Origin: an uncultured Lachnospiraceae bacterium
GTDB lineage: Bacteria > Bacillota > Clostridia > Lachnospirales > Lachnospiraceae
DNA length: 64,000 nucleotides
Assembly: GCA_947589095.1 (NCBI GenBank)
Contig: CANQBX010000004.1
Location: forward strand, 24,575-88,574
Direction of reading: 5' to 3'
Shown piece by piece: positions 49,246-58,821 of this stretch. Numbering within the stretch: position 1 is the stretch's first letter; each line of letters opens with the position of its first letter. The translations under genes and the position numbers were made by a program. The notes below the pieces were generated by a model. The model was not told the DNA's origin and did no database searches. It was given only the letters and a program-made list of their open reading frames with translations.

Positions 49246-51540
49246 ATGAAAAGAAGAATAACAGCAATTACTTTGGGAGCCGTCCTTCTGGCAGCCGCGA
49301 TCCTGTCTGCCTGCGGTTCGCCCGGAGGGAAGAACGGTGATCCGCAGGGGACCGGCATGCAGGATGTTCAGACTTCGGGAGCATCCGCAGAGAATCCGGC
49401 GGACGCTGCGGATACAAATGACGGCGGCAAGCCGGAGAGCGCTCCGTCCGGCGTTACGGATGCGCAGTCGGAACAGCCATCCGGCGCGGCGCAGCCGGGA
49501 ACTTCCGCGGAAGAGAGTACCGATGAGGACCTGCCGGCGGTCCGCCGCAGCCCGCTGAAGGCGGAGACCACTTCCGTTACAGTCGACGTGAAGCCCAATG
49601 CGGCCCCCTATGCAGTCGCAGAGGATTTAAGCAATGTGATAAATCTCGGACAGTATTACCTGCAGGATGAAGTAAAGGAGCTTCTGGTGAAGAACGGATT
49701 CTCCGTCGACGGTTCCGCAGGCAATGAATTTTTCGAGATTTATGAGAATAACCGTTACCAGTATATGCCGAATTTTGTAACGGTGGATTCCCTGATGCAT
49801 ACGTATCATCTTTATTTCAGCTATCTGATAAAGAATCTGGAGAAGAATTATCTGTCCGACTGCATCCTTCAGCTGAGCCGGCGGATGACGGATACCGCCG
49901 CGGAATATTATGAAGAGCTGAAAGGAACCGGCTGGGAGGAGGCGGCCAGACGGGATCTGCTTCTGTTCAGCGTCGGCCTGAAGCTTCTTGACGACAGCGC
50001 GCAGCTGAATCCCGACGTGCAGGCGGACGCGGAAGCGGAGATCGGACGGATATCCGAAGCCGCTTCGACTCTTCCTTCCGGCATTACCGGAAAGCCGGAA
50101 GACTATTCACAGTATATTCCCCGCGGATATTACGAAGGAGATGCGCTGCTGGAGAGATATTTCCGGACCATGATGCTCTATGGACGCGCGCATTTTGTAC
50201 AGGGCGACGACGGCCTGGATCAGAGCGCGATCCTGATCACGAAGATGTTTGCTGATGACGATGAGGCTTACCGGCTCTGGCAGTCCGTGTACGATGTGAC
50301 CGCGTTCTTCGTGGGCGCCAGCGATGATCTGGGAGTCGATCAGTATCTGCCGATCCTTGAGAAGGTCTACGGCGATGGGGTTGCGGTCAGGGATCTGGCT
50401 GCGGACGAGGATGGATTTAAGCAGTTTCAAAGCCTTGCGTCCGGATTTGACGCGCCGGCCATCAATTCCGTTCCGGCCGACGACAGCGGCGACGGCGCGA
50501 CGCTGGGATTCCGGTTTATGGGACAGCGCTTTACCATCGACGCAGCGATCATGCAGCTTCTGGTCCATGACAGCGTAAAGGGCCGTATGCTCCCGGATGT
50601 TCTGGACGTTCCGGCTGCGCTGGGAAGTGAAACGGCGCTGACGGTTCTTGACGAGACCGGCGCCTCCGATTATGAAGGCTATGACGAGAAGATGAGCGGA
50701 CTGCGGGATTATCTGTCCAAAGAGAATACAGAACTGTGGTCGGCAAGTCTCTATGCAGGCTGGCTGGATACGCTGCGGCCTCTTCTGGAGAAGAAGGGCG
50801 AGGGATATCCAATGTTTATGCAGAATGAGGAGTGGCGGAAGAAGGATCTGGAGTGTTTTGCCGGAAGCTTTACGGAACTGAAGCATGATACCGTTCTTTA
50901 TACCAAGCAGGTGATCGCGGAAATGGGAGGCGGTTTCGATGAAGTGGACGACAGAGGTTATGTAGAGCCGGAACCGTCCGTTTACGCCCGCTTTGCCGCG
51001 CTGGCCGAACGGACGGCCGAAGGCCTTAAGGAGTACGGTATGCTTACCGAGGATAACAGGGAAGATCTTGACAGGCTGACGCAGATCGCGGAAACCCTGC
51101 TGGAGATCTCCGTTAAGGAACTTCAGAACGCGACTCTGACGGACGACGAATATGATTTTATCCGGAATTACGGCGGAACGCTGGAGCATTTCTGGATCGA
51201 ATCGGTCAGCAGCGTGGAAGGTGGTATTTCCACCCAGGAGAGTCCGGCGGCTCTGGTAGTGGATGTGGCGACCGGAGAAGGCAGCGTGCTCGAGATGGCG
51301 ACCGATACGCCGTCGCTTCTGCGTGTGATCGTAAATGTGGACGGGCAGCTGAAGATCGCCACGGGCAGCGTCTATTCGTTCTATCAGTTTGAATGGCCGG
51401 CGGACGACCGGCTGACAGACAGCAAATGGCGGCAGATGAGAGGACTGGCAATCGATGAATCCGGTTTTGTGAGCAGGGATACGTCTATTAAGAAGCCGTC
51501 ATGGACGCTGAGTTATCGGTATCTGTATGGCTGGGAATAA
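49246..51540 (+). CDS. DUF3160 family lipoprotein
   Basis: The signal peptide ends in ILSAC, making Cys23 the lipid anchor, followed by a Ser/Gly/Pro/Glu-rich linker of about 85 residues. The remaining roughly 650 residues match the DUF3160 type: NFVTVDSLMHTYHLYFSYL, a long helical region, and the C-terminal VVDVATG and TGSVYSFYQFEWP blocks. Biochemical function is unknown. AAGGGGG lies about 8 nt before the ATG at 49246. It is followed by, and overlaps, a small membrane protein gene. Confidence 0.8.
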   Translation: MKRRITAITLGAVLLAAAILSACGSPGGKNGDPQGTGMQDVQTSGASAENPADAADTNDGGKPESAPSGVTDAQSEQPSGAAQPGTSAEESTDEDLPAVRRSPLKAETTSVTVDVKPNAAPYAVAEDLSNVINLGQYYLQDEVKELLVKNGFSVDGSAGNEFFEIYENNRYQYMPNFVTVDSLMHTYHLYFSYLIKNLEKNYLSDCILQLSRRMTDTAAEYYEELKGTGWEEAARRDLLLFSVGLKLLDDSAQLNPDVQADAEAEIGRISEAASTLPSGITGKPEDYSQYIPRGYYEGDALLERYFRTMMLYGRAHFVQGDDGLDQSAILITKMFADDDEAYRLWQSVYDVTAFFVGASDDLGVDQYLPILEKVYGDGVAVRDLAADEDGFKQFQSLASGFDAPAINSVPADDSGDGATLGFRFMGQRFTIDAAIMQLLVHDSVKGRMLPDVLDVPAALGSETALTVLDETGASDYEGYDEKMSGLRDYLSKENTELWSASLYAGWLDTLRPLLEKKGEGYPMFMQNEEWRKKDLECFAGSFTELKHDTVLYTKQVIAEMGGGFDEVDDRGYVEPEPSVYARFAALAERTAEGLKEYGMLTEDNREDLDRLTQIAETLLEISVKELQNATLTDDEYDFIRNYGGTLEHFWIESVSSVEGGISTQESPAALVVDVATGEGSVLEMATDTPSLLRVIVNVDGQLKIATGSVYSFYQFEWPADDRLTDSKWRQMRGLAIDESGFVSRDTSIKKPSWTLSYRYLYGWE

Positions 51541-52387
51541 GACGCGCCGTGGAAAATGGTGCCGGTCTTCCGATGGCGGAGCAGCGGACTCGCCGCGCCG
51601 CAGGAGAATCTTTCTGTGCTGCATTATTTGCATAGCGGCAGTCATTGTACTGGCTGCCGTTCTGCTTTACGGACGGAATGCCGGGTGGTTTCTTCCGGGG
51701 TGGATCGAGTGGAAAAGCGGGGAACGAATCGCGCAGGAGAACAGCCCGATCGGGATACGGATCGATCACCGGAAGACGATTGTGCACTTGCAGGATGCGT
51801 ATGCGCAGGACGAAGACGCACAAAAGATGTACTTGCAGAGTATGTATACGCAGGACAGGTATGCGAAGAACGACTATACACAAGATAAGTACACACAGGC
51901 CGCGCAGAAAATATGGTCTTCGCCGGAGGATATTCTGGTTCAGGACGCTTTGGTTTGTGATATTGACGGGGACGAAGCTATAGAGATTCTTCTGCTCTGC
52001 TGGAAGAAAGGGCATTTTGGAGCGAGCAGACCGTTCTGGGTGAAAGAGGATGAGAATAATTGGTTCCAGCATCTGTTTGTCTATGAATATGGCCCGGACG
52101 GCGTCACGCCCCAGTGGATGTCGTCCTATATGGGGATGGATGTGGCAGAGATGGAGGTCAGCGGTATGGCAATTGGTTTGTCTGAATATGATATCTCTGC
52201 CAACGCAGTCGGTTCGGCTGAGGATGATGCGTTGAACGGCAACGGAAAGCCTGCAGCTAATGTCTTTTTAACCGATTCGAGCCATCCTTCCGCGCCAAAA
52301 GATAAACCGGTTCTCCGGTTCAGGAGTCCGGACGGTTCCGTCAGCAATTGGTTCTGGGATTCATGGGGGTTTACACGGTCTGAGTGA
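51527..52387 (+). CDS. Membrane-anchored protein with pentapeptide repeats, unknown function
   Basis: The 286-residue protein has a basic cytosolic tail, one transmembrane segment at about 29-48 and an extracellular domain. Residues 92-126 are seven tandem five-residue units with Tyr at 92, 102, 107, 112, 117 and 122 (YTQDR, YAKND, YTQDK and variants). The following VCDIDGDEAIEILLLCWKKG looks like one calcium-binding FG-GAP/VCBS blade, and WFWDSWGF closes the protein. The ATG overlaps the end of the DUF3160 gene by 14 bp, so the two are co-translated and probably act together outside the cell. Confidence 0.65.
   Translation: MAGNKTRRGKWCRSSDGGAADSPRRRRIFLCCIICIAAVIVLAAVLLYGRNAGWFLPGWIEWKSGERIAQENSPIGIRIDHRKTIVHLQDAYAQDEDAQKMYLQSMYTQDRYAKNDYTQDKYTQAAQKIWSSPEDILVQDALVCDIDGDEAIEILLLCWKKGHFGASRPFWVKEDENNWFQHLFVYEYGPDGVTPQWMSSYMGMDVAEMEVSGMAIGLSEYDISANAVGSAEDDALNGNGKPAANVFLTDSSHPSAPKDKPVLRFRSPDGSVSNWFWDSWGFTRSE
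51800..51904 (+). repeat. 15-bp tandem repeat coding for pentapeptides
   Basis: Seven 15-bp units code for Y(T/A/L)(Q/K)(D/N/S)x, the second unit having lost its Tyr. Confidence 0.7.
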
Positions 52388-52471
52388 CTGATAACGTCAG
52401 GCGAGTTGCTTCAGAATATTATCCAGAGCAGTTCGAAACAAAGTATGAAACAAAGTAATTTTCGTATTGGC

Positions 52472-52500
52472 AAATTCTTTCGAATCATGTAAAATAGAAG
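52472..52500 (+). promoter_or_regulatory. Promoter of the miaB leader
   Basis: TTGGCA and TAAAAT are 17 bp apart, about 190 bp upstream of miaB. Just upstream, GAAACAAAGTA occurs twice (52435-52445 and 52447-52457). Confidence 0.55.
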
Positions 52501-52670
52501 AGGCGGCAAGTCCAGTGGGCGCCCTGGGGTGTCCACTGATTTGCATGTGATGGACTGAGTTTTTCTTCCGAGAAAATGCCGTGTGTTTCGAGGCTAATTT
52601 GGAATCGGCTCTCCTGTGGCAGGAGTAAAGCGGTTTAGTCGGAAAAGATTAATGATATATTTGGAAAGGC
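52500..52670 (+). ncRNA. Structured leader or small RNA upstream of miaB (unidentified)
   Basis: The transcript from the promoter above would carry about 180 nt before miaB. Visible stems are AGTCCA/TGGACT enclosing AGTGG/CCACT and a GCGCC/GGTGT tip, TTTTCT/AGAAAA, TTCCGA/TCGGAA, and CTCCTG/CAGGAG. I cannot match it to a riboswitch or 6S RNA. Confidence 0.3.
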
Positions 52671-52680
52671 TAAAGGAAAT

Positions 52681-54252
52681 ATGGTTAAAGATATAGTTTT
52701 CGATTCAATAGATCTGCGGCTTCCCCCGCCGGAGAATGAGCCGGAAAGGCAGTATTATTTTACGGCCAGGGCAAGGCGGTACGCGGCGGCTGAGAGCGCC
52801 CGGCTGGGGCGTCCGCTTACGTGCTGTATCCAGACGTTCGGCTGCCAGATGAACAGCCGCGACTCGGAGAAGCTCCTGGGGATCCTTAAGCAGATCGGCT
52901 ATGAGGAGACGGACGACGAGAGAGCGGATTTCGTGCTTTATAATACATGCACGGTTCGGGAAAACGCCAATAAGCGTGTCTACGGAAGGCTCGGCTATCT
53001 GAATACGATCAAAAAGAAGAATCCGGACATGATCATTGCCCTCTGCGGCTGCATGATGCAGGAAGCGCAGGTGGTGGAGAAGATCCGGACAAGCTATCGG
53101 TTCGTGGATATCATTTTCGGGACGCATAACATCTTTAAGCTTGCAGAACTTCTGTGCAGGCGTTACGAGTTACGCGGAATAACTGTTTTTTCCGAAAACC
53201 GTCAAAATGCGGGAGCGGAGGTTGGCGGCGCGATTCCTGCATCGCTGTCCCGAACAGCGAAGTCCGGTACCGGAACGGCAGCCTGTTCTAAGAACAGTAT
53301 GGTGATAGACGTCTGGGAAGGCACCGACCGGATCGTGGAAGACCTCCCGGCAGAGCGCAAATATCCGTTCAAATCCGGCGTCAACATCATGTTCGGCTGC
53401 AATAATTTCTGCAGCTACTGCATCGTACCCTACGTGCGGGGACGAGAGCGGAGCCGCCGGCCGGAGGATATCATTGCGGAGATCCGGCGGCTGGTTGCCG
53501 ACGGCGTCGTGGAAGTGATGCTTCTGGGGCAGAATGTGAATTCCTACGGAAAAACGCTGGATACGCCGGTCGCATTTGCGGAGCTTTTGCGGCAGGTGGA
53601 TCAGATCGAGGGTCTTGAGCGGATTCGTTTTATGACGTCCCATCCGAAGGATCTGTCGGACGAGCTGATCGAGACTATGGCTTCCTCGAAAAAAGTCTGT
53701 CATCATCTGCATCTGCCGGTTCAGTCCGGAAGCAGCCGGATCCTAAAGGAAATGAACCGGCGCTACACGAAGGAGCAGTATCTGGAACTGGTGGAGAAGA
53801 TTCGCAGGGCGATTCCGGATATATCGCTGACGACGGACATCATCGTGGGTTTCCCGGGAGAGACGGAAGAAGATTTTCTGGAGACCATGGACGTGGTGGA
53901 ACGGGTACGCTACGACAGCGCGTTTACATTTATCTATTCGAAACGGACCGGTACGCCGGCGGCGAAGATGGAGAATCAGGTTCCGGATGATGTAGTAAAG
54001 GATCGGTTCGACCGGCTGCTTAAGCGCGTGCAGGAGATCTCCGCTGAGGTCTGCGGAAGAGACATTCATACGGTACAGAAGGTTCTGGCGGAAGAGCCGG
54101 ACGACCATCTGGAAGGATATCTGACGGGGCGCATGGACAACAATACGGTCGTGCATTTCCCCGGCGACGCGTCGTTGATCGGGAAAATTGTGGACGTGTA
54201 TCTGGAAGAGAGCAAGGGATTCTATTACATGGGGAAGATGACGAATCCATAG
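52681..54252 (+). CDS. miaB: tRNA-2-methylthio-N6-dimethylallyladenosine synthase
   Basis: MiaB adds the methylthio group at A37 of tRNAs reading UNN codons. The 523-residue radical SAM enzyme has the N-terminal UPF0004 domain with three cluster cysteines (IQTFGCQMNSRDSE, NTCTVRENA, LCGCMMQE), the radical SAM motif GCNNFCSYCIVPYVRGRE near residue 238, and a C-terminal TRAM domain. A segment of about 40 residues between the two domains (around SENRQNAG to ACSKNSMV) is Gly/Ala/Ser-rich and longer than in most homologues. It is followed by mutS and, further on, mutL, a conserved clostridial order. Confidence 0.95.
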   Translation: MVKDIVFDSIDLRLPPPENEPERQYYFTARARRYAAAESARLGRPLTCCIQTFGCQMNSRDSEKLLGILKQIGYEETDDERADFVLYNTCTVRENANKRVYGRLGYLNTIKKKNPDMIIALCGCMMQEAQVVEKIRTSYRFVDIIFGTHNIFKLAELLCRRYELRGITVFSENRQNAGAEVGGAIPASLSRTAKSGTGTAACSKNSMVIDVWEGTDRIVEDLPAERKYPFKSGVNIMFGCNNFCSYCIVPYVRGRERSRRPEDIIAEIRRLVADGVVEVMLLGQNVNSYGKTLDTPVAFAELLRQVDQIEGLERIRFMTSHPKDLSDELIETMASSKKVCHHLHLPVQSGSSRILKEMNRRYTKEQYLELVEKIRRAIPDISLTTDIIVGFPGETEEDFLETMDVVERVRYDSAFTFIYSKRTGTPAAKMENQVPDDVVKDRFDRLLKRVQEISAEVCGRDIHTVQKVLAEEPDDHLEGYLTGRMDNNTVVHFPGDASLIGKIVDVYLEESKGFYYMGKMTNP

Positions 54253-54318
54253 TTTAGCGAGCGTGTGTAAAAATGGCTGCCGAATCTGTCTATTGTGGCT
54301 GAGAGTCTGAGTAATATG

Positions 54319-54398
54319 AGTTTGTGCCTGACCATCAGGATGGCAAACATCGAAGCAAACCGTACGCATCTCCAGAGGGAGCATGTCCGTAAGACATG
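54319..54398. repeat. Third, partial copy of the structured repeat
   Basis: The part from the outer stem to the terminal CATGTC/GACATG hairpin matches units A and B at 20559-20783 with roughly 80 percent identity by eye. The outer stem is GTTTG/CAAAC instead of GGTTCG/CGAACC and the inner hairpin TGCC/GGCA, so pairing is kept. The TATAAT-containing first hairpin is absent. It lies between miaB and mutS. Confidence 0.7.
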
Positions 54399-54498
54399 TT
54401 ATGTACTTCGGTATAGAGACAGAATATCGTACCGCGGGAATTTATGCCCGGAGGTCATATATATTTAAGAGAAAATACAGAAAAGAGAGGAAATAAAC

Positions 54499-57162
54499 GT
54501 GGCCGGATTATCTCCGATGATGGTTCACTATATGGAAACAAAGAAACAGTACCCGGACTGCATCCTGTTCTACCGTCTGGGCGACTTCTACGAGATGTTC
54601 TTCGAGGACGCGCTGACGGCGTCGAAGGTGCTGGATATCACATTGACCGGCAAGGAATGCGGCCTTGAGGAGCGGGCGCCCATGTGCGGCGTGCCGTACC
54701 ATGCGGTGGACTCCTATCTCTATAAGCTGGTACAGAACGGCTACAAGGTGGCGATCGCCGAGCAGATGGAGGATCCGAAGCTGGCCAAGGGACTGGTGAA
54801 GCGGGAGGTCATCCGCGTAGTGACGCCGGGGACCATCACGGCCAGCCAGGCGCTGGATGAGACGAAGAACAATTACCTGATGGGCGTGGTCTGCGTGGGC
54901 GACATCTATGGAATTTCCATCTGCGACATTACCACCGGGGACTATCTGGTCAGCGAGGTGACCGGCCAGCGCAATCTCTTAGACGAGATCAATAAATTTT
55001 CCCCTTCGGAGATCATCTGCAACGAGGCGTTCGTCATGTCGGGCGTCGATCTGGACGATCTGCGGAACCGCTATCAGATGGCGATCTCCGCGCTGGAGAG
55101 CCGGTATTTTGCGGATGACGCCTGCAGGCGGGTGCTGCGGGAGCATTTCCATGTGCAGAATCTGGACGGTCTGGGACTGGGCGACTACGACGCGGGCGTG
55201 ATCGCGGCCGGCGCGGTCATGGAATATCTGTATGAGACGCAGAAGAATTCCCTGGACCATATCACGACGATCCTGCCTTATACGACCGGCGAGTATATGA
55301 TCATCGACACCTCCACCAGGCGGAACCTGGAACTTCTGGAGACCCTTCGGGAGAAGCAGCGCCGCGGCTCCCTTCTGTGGGTGCTGGACAAGACGAAGAC
55401 GGCCATGGGTGCGCGGCTGATGCGGACGTTTATTGAACAGCCGCTGATCCATCGGGATGAAATACTGCGGCGGCAGGAGGCCATTGAGGAACTGAACCTC
55501 AGCTACATATCCCGTGAGGAGATCCGGGAGTATCTGAACCCGGTGTACGATCTGGAGAGGCTTCTGGGCCGGATCAGCTACAAGTCGGCCAATCCCAGGG
55601 ACCTGATCGCGTTTAAGAATTCTTTGCAGATGCTGCCGTTTATCCGGGATCTGCTGAAAGATTTCCACAGTCCGCTGCTTATGAACATCATGAATGATCT
55701 GGATCCTCTGGAGGATCTGTTCGCGCTGATCGATGCGGCCATCGAGGAGGATCCGCCGCTCACGACCAGAGAGGGCGGCATTATCAAAGACGGTTACAGC
55801 GAGGAGGCAGACAGGCTGCGCCACGCCAAGACGGAAGGCAAGGGTTGGCTTGCCGATCTGGAGGCGCGGGAGCGGGACAAGACCGGGATCAAGAATCTGC
55901 GTGTCAAATACAATAAAGTGTTCGGATATTATTTCGAAGTGACCAATTCCTTCAAAAGCCTGGTGCCGGATTATTTCATCCGCAAGCAGACGCTGACCAA
56001 CGCGGAGCGGTACACGACGGACGAGCTGAAGGAGATGGAAAGTACGATCCTCGGGGCGGAGGACCGGCTGTTCTCGCTGGAATACGATCTGTTCTGCGAG
56101 GTGCGGGACCGGATCGGCGCGGAGGTGAACCGCATCCAGAAGACGGCCAAGGCCTTGGCGGGACTGGATGTGTTCTGCTCCCTGTCGCTGGTGGCGACCC
56201 GCAACGATTATGTGAAGCCGGCGATCAATGAGAAAGGAACGATCAAGATCAAGAACGGCCGACATCCGGTGGTGGAGCTGATGTTAAAGGACGAGCTGTT
56301 CGTGGCCAACGATACCTTCCTGGACAACGGAAAGAACCGGATCTCGATCATCACAGGCCCGAATATGGCCGGCAAATCCACCTATATGCGGCAGACGGCG
56401 CTGATCGTGCTGATGGCTCAGATGGGATCCTTTGTGCCGGCGGAGGAAGCGGATATCGGCATCTGCGACCGGATCTTCACCCGCGTAGGCGCGTCGGACG
56501 ATCTGGCTTCGGGACAGAGCACCTTTATGGTGGAAATGACGGAGGTTGCCAATATTCTCCGGAACGCGACGCGGAGCAGCCTGATTATCCTGGACGAGAT
56601 TGGGAGGGGGACCAGTACCTTTGACGGATTAAGCATCGCATGGGCGGTGGTGGAGCATATCAGCAATACGAAGCTTCTGGGGGCGAAGACGCTGTTCGCG
56701 ACTCATTACCATGAGCTGACGGAGCTGGAAGGGACCATGAGCGGGGTGAACAACTACTGCATCGCGGTGAAGGAGCAGGGGGACGATATTGTATTCCTGC
56801 GGAAGATCGTGAAGGGCGGCGCGGATAAGAGCTACGGCATCCAGGTGGCCCGGCTGGCCGGCGTGCCGGAGCAGGTGACAAACCGGGCGAAGGAGCTGGT
56901 GGAGGAACTGAGCAGCGCGGATATCGCGACGAAGGCGAGAGAGATCGCGGAGGCGGGAGCCAATGTGACGGCAAGGCCGGCTCATAAGGCGGTGACGAAG
57001 CCGGACGAGGTGGATCTGAACCAGATGACGCTGTTTGCGACGGCGCAGAGCGAGGATATCGTGCGGGAGATCGAGCAGGTGCAGATCAATGAGATTACGC
57101 CGGTGGAGGCGCTGAATATACTTAGCAGGCTGCAGAGTAAGGTGAAGAACCGGTGGCAGTAG
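54499..57162 (+). CDS. mutS: DNA mismatch repair protein MutS
   Basis: MutS recognises mismatches and, with MutL, starts their repair. The 887-residue protein has the mismatch-binding domain with FYRLGDFYEMFFEDA (containing the Phe-x-Glu motif), the core and clamp domains, Walker A GPNMAGKSTYMRQ near residue 620, Walker B IILDEIGRGTSTFDG and FATHYHEL. The start is a GTG at 54499 with AAGAGAGG upstream. Its last 41 bp overlap the 3' end of the convergent histidine kinase gene. mutL begins only at 63930. Confidence 0.97.
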   Translation: MAGLSPMMVHYMETKKQYPDCILFYRLGDFYEMFFEDALTASKVLDITLTGKECGLEERAPMCGVPYHAVDSYLYKLVQNGYKVAIAEQMEDPKLAKGLVKREVIRVVTPGTITASQALDETKNNYLMGVVCVGDIYGISICDITTGDYLVSEVTGQRNLLDEINKFSPSEIICNEAFVMSGVDLDDLRNRYQMAISALESRYFADDACRRVLREHFHVQNLDGLGLGDYDAGVIAAGAVMEYLYETQKNSLDHITTILPYTTGEYMIIDTSTRRNLELLETLREKQRRGSLLWVLDKTKTAMGARLMRTFIEQPLIHRDEILRRQEAIEELNLSYISREEIREYLNPVYDLERLLGRISYKSANPRDLIAFKNSLQMLPFIRDLLKDFHSPLLMNIMNDLDPLEDLFALIDAAIEEDPPLTTREGGIIKDGYSEEADRLRHAKTEGKGWLADLEARERDKTGIKNLRVKYNKVFGYYFEVTNSFKSLVPDYFIRKQTLTNAERYTTDELKEMESTILGAEDRLFSLEYDLFCEVRDRIGAEVNRIQKTAKALAGLDVFCSLSLVATRNDYVKPAINEKGTIKIKNGRHPVVELMLKDELFVANDTFLDNGKNRISIITGPNMAGKSTYMRQTALIVLMAQMGSFVPAEEADIGICDRIFTRVGASDDLASGQSTFMVEMTEVANILRNATRSSLIILDEIGRGTSTFDGLSIAWAVVEHISNTKLLGAKTLFATHYHELTELEGTMSGVNNYCIAVKEQGDDIVFLRKIVKGGADKSYGIQVARLAGVPEQVTNRAKELVEELSSADIATKAREIAEAGANVTARPAHKAVTKPDEVDLNQMTLFATAQSEDIVREIEQVQINEITPVEALNILSRLQSKVKNRWQ

Positions 57163-58819
57163 AGGGCGCAGGGAAAAGAACGCGGATAGTCGTGCCTTCG
57201 CCTTCCGTGCTTTGCAGTTCGATTCTCGCGTCGTGAAGTCTCGCGGCGTGCTTGACGATGGACAGGCCAAGTCCCGTGCCGCCCAGCTCTTTGGAACGGC
57301 TCTTATCCACGCGGTAAAACCGCTCGAAAATCCGTTCCCGGTGTTCCGGCGGAATGCCGATTCCCGTGTCGGATACCGAGAGACAGACTTCCTCTTTAAG
57401 ACGGCCGACCGATACGGTTACCGTTCCGCCCGGCCGGTTATACTTGATGGCATTGTCCGTAAGATTATATACAATGCTCTCAAGAAGCTGCGGGATACCG
57501 TACACTGCCGCGTGTTCTCCGGTAACGCTTACAGAGATGCCGGTGCGTTCTGCCTCATCGGAAAGGCTCCTGACTGTTTCCGCGGCTGCCGCGTAGAGAT
57601 CAATATTCTCCCGTTTCATATCTTCCGCCCCCTCGTCCAGATGGGAAAGCCGGATAATATCCTCTACGAGAGTGATCATACGTCCTGCCTCGCTTCGGAT
57701 TTGCGTGTAGAATCTCGATGTGTCTTCAGGGCGCACCATACCGTTTTCCAGAAGCTCCGCGCATCCCGCGATGGTATGCAGCGGCGTTTTGAGCTCATGG
57801 GACACATTCGCCGTAAATTCCCGCCGCATCTGCTCGGCCTGCTCTTTCTCCGTAACATCAAGCATAAGAAGGACCGCGCCGGAAATCGTACCGTTCTCGC
57901 TGACCGGACTTGCGGCGAACTGGTATTTTCTGCCGTTTAGATCTACGATCCTTTCCGCCCGGACGCCTTTTCCGATTTCCGAAAGAAGCTCCGAGAGTTC
58001 GACGCTTCGGCTGACCGATAAAATGTGCCGGCCGATGCAGGCGCCGGTCGTCCCGAAAAGGTTTGCTGCCGCGCGGTTGATCTCCAGGATCATGCCGTTA
58101 GGATTCAGCAGAAGAATGCCTTCCGCCATGTTATCCGTAACGGCCTCAAATTCTTCCTGCTTTTTCCGCAGCTCTTTTTCCTGTATCCGGATCTGCCGCT
58201 GCTGGACGTCAATCCGCCGCAAAAGAGGCGATAGTTCGTCGTATCCTTCATTGTTCAGCGGATCGTCCAGATTCAGCCGGTTTAAGGGCTCCGTAATATG
58301 TCTGGAAAGCCGGTAGGCCAGAAAGAACGAGAGAGCCACGGCGATCACAATGATGATCGTGATGGGCTGCATCATCCCGAGAAGCAGCGTCAAGAGCGTA
58401 CTCTGCGCGACGGAAAGCCGGAGAACCGTTCCGTCAGGCAGCTTTGCCGCGCTGTACAGGGTGCGTTCCATCAGCGTGACGGAGTAGCGCGAGCTCTCGC
58501 CGTAGCCGGTCAGAAGCGCTTCCCGGATTTCCTCACGTTCGAGATGATTTTCCATTTCCGAGGAATCCGCCTCGCTGTCGTAGAGTACGCTGCCGTCCGC
58601 GCCGATCCATGAGATACGCAGGCCCTGAGGAGCGAGTCCTTCAAAATACTTCGCCCCCATAGTCCCAACGCCCTGGGCGGCCAGCTCTGTCTGCGTCTTT
58701 AAGCCGCTCTGCTGAACATTTCCGAAATAGTTGTAAAGCACTCCGAGGAATAACGCCACAGAGGCAAGAAAGACCGCGATCGCCACAAGGCAGATCGATC
58801 TGAAGATCCGTTTTGTCAT
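57122..58819 (-). CDS. phoR: PhoR-like sensor histidine kinase
   Basis: The 565-residue kinase has a first transmembrane helix (about 8-30), an extracytoplasmic sensor region, a second helix (about 150-172), a HAMP-like linker, a PAS domain (about 225-325) and the kinase core with FTANVSHELKTPLHT (phosphoacceptor His), NLTDNAIKYN, SDTGIGIP and GGTGLGLSIVKH. It is the last gene of the pst-pho locus and, with the preceding response regulator, should sense phosphate limitation through the PstSCAB/PhoU complex. Its C-terminal 13 residues are encoded opposite the end of mutS. The gene name rests on context. Confidence 0.85.
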   Translation of the reverse strand: MTKRIFRSICLVAIAVFLASVALFLGVLYNYFGNVQQSGLKTQTELAAQGVGTMGAKYFEGLAPQGLRISWIGADGSVLYDSEADSSEMENHLEREEIREALLTGYGESSRYSVTLMERTLYSAAKLPDGTVLRLSVAQSTLLTLLLGMMQPITIIIVIAVALSFFLAYRLSRHITEPLNRLNLDDPLNNEGYDELSPLLRRIDVQQRQIRIQEKELRKKQEEFEAVTDNMAEGILLLNPNGMILEINRAAANLFGTTGACIGRHILSVSRSVELSELLSEIGKGVRAERIVDLNGRKYQFAASPVSENGTISGAVLLMLDVTEKEQAEQMRREFTANVSHELKTPLHTIAGCAELLENGMVRPEDTSRFYTQIRSEAGRMITLVEDIIRLSHLDEGAEDMKRENIDLYAAAAETVRSLSDEAERTGISVSVTGEHAAVYGIPQLLESIVYNLTDNAIKYNRPGGTVTVSVGRLKEEVCLSVSDTGIGIPPEHRERIFERFYRVDKSRSKELGGTGLGLSIVKHAARLHDARIELQSTEGEGTTIRVLFPAPSTATGSSPYSAAC

Positions 58820-58821
58820 CG

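Noticed and set aside
52500..52670. 6S RNA or a known riboswitch upstream of miaB
   Set aside because: The 5' and 3' ends do not pair into a closing stem with a large central bubble, and no aptamer consensus (SAM, TPP, cobalamin, purine, glycine, lysine) could be matched.
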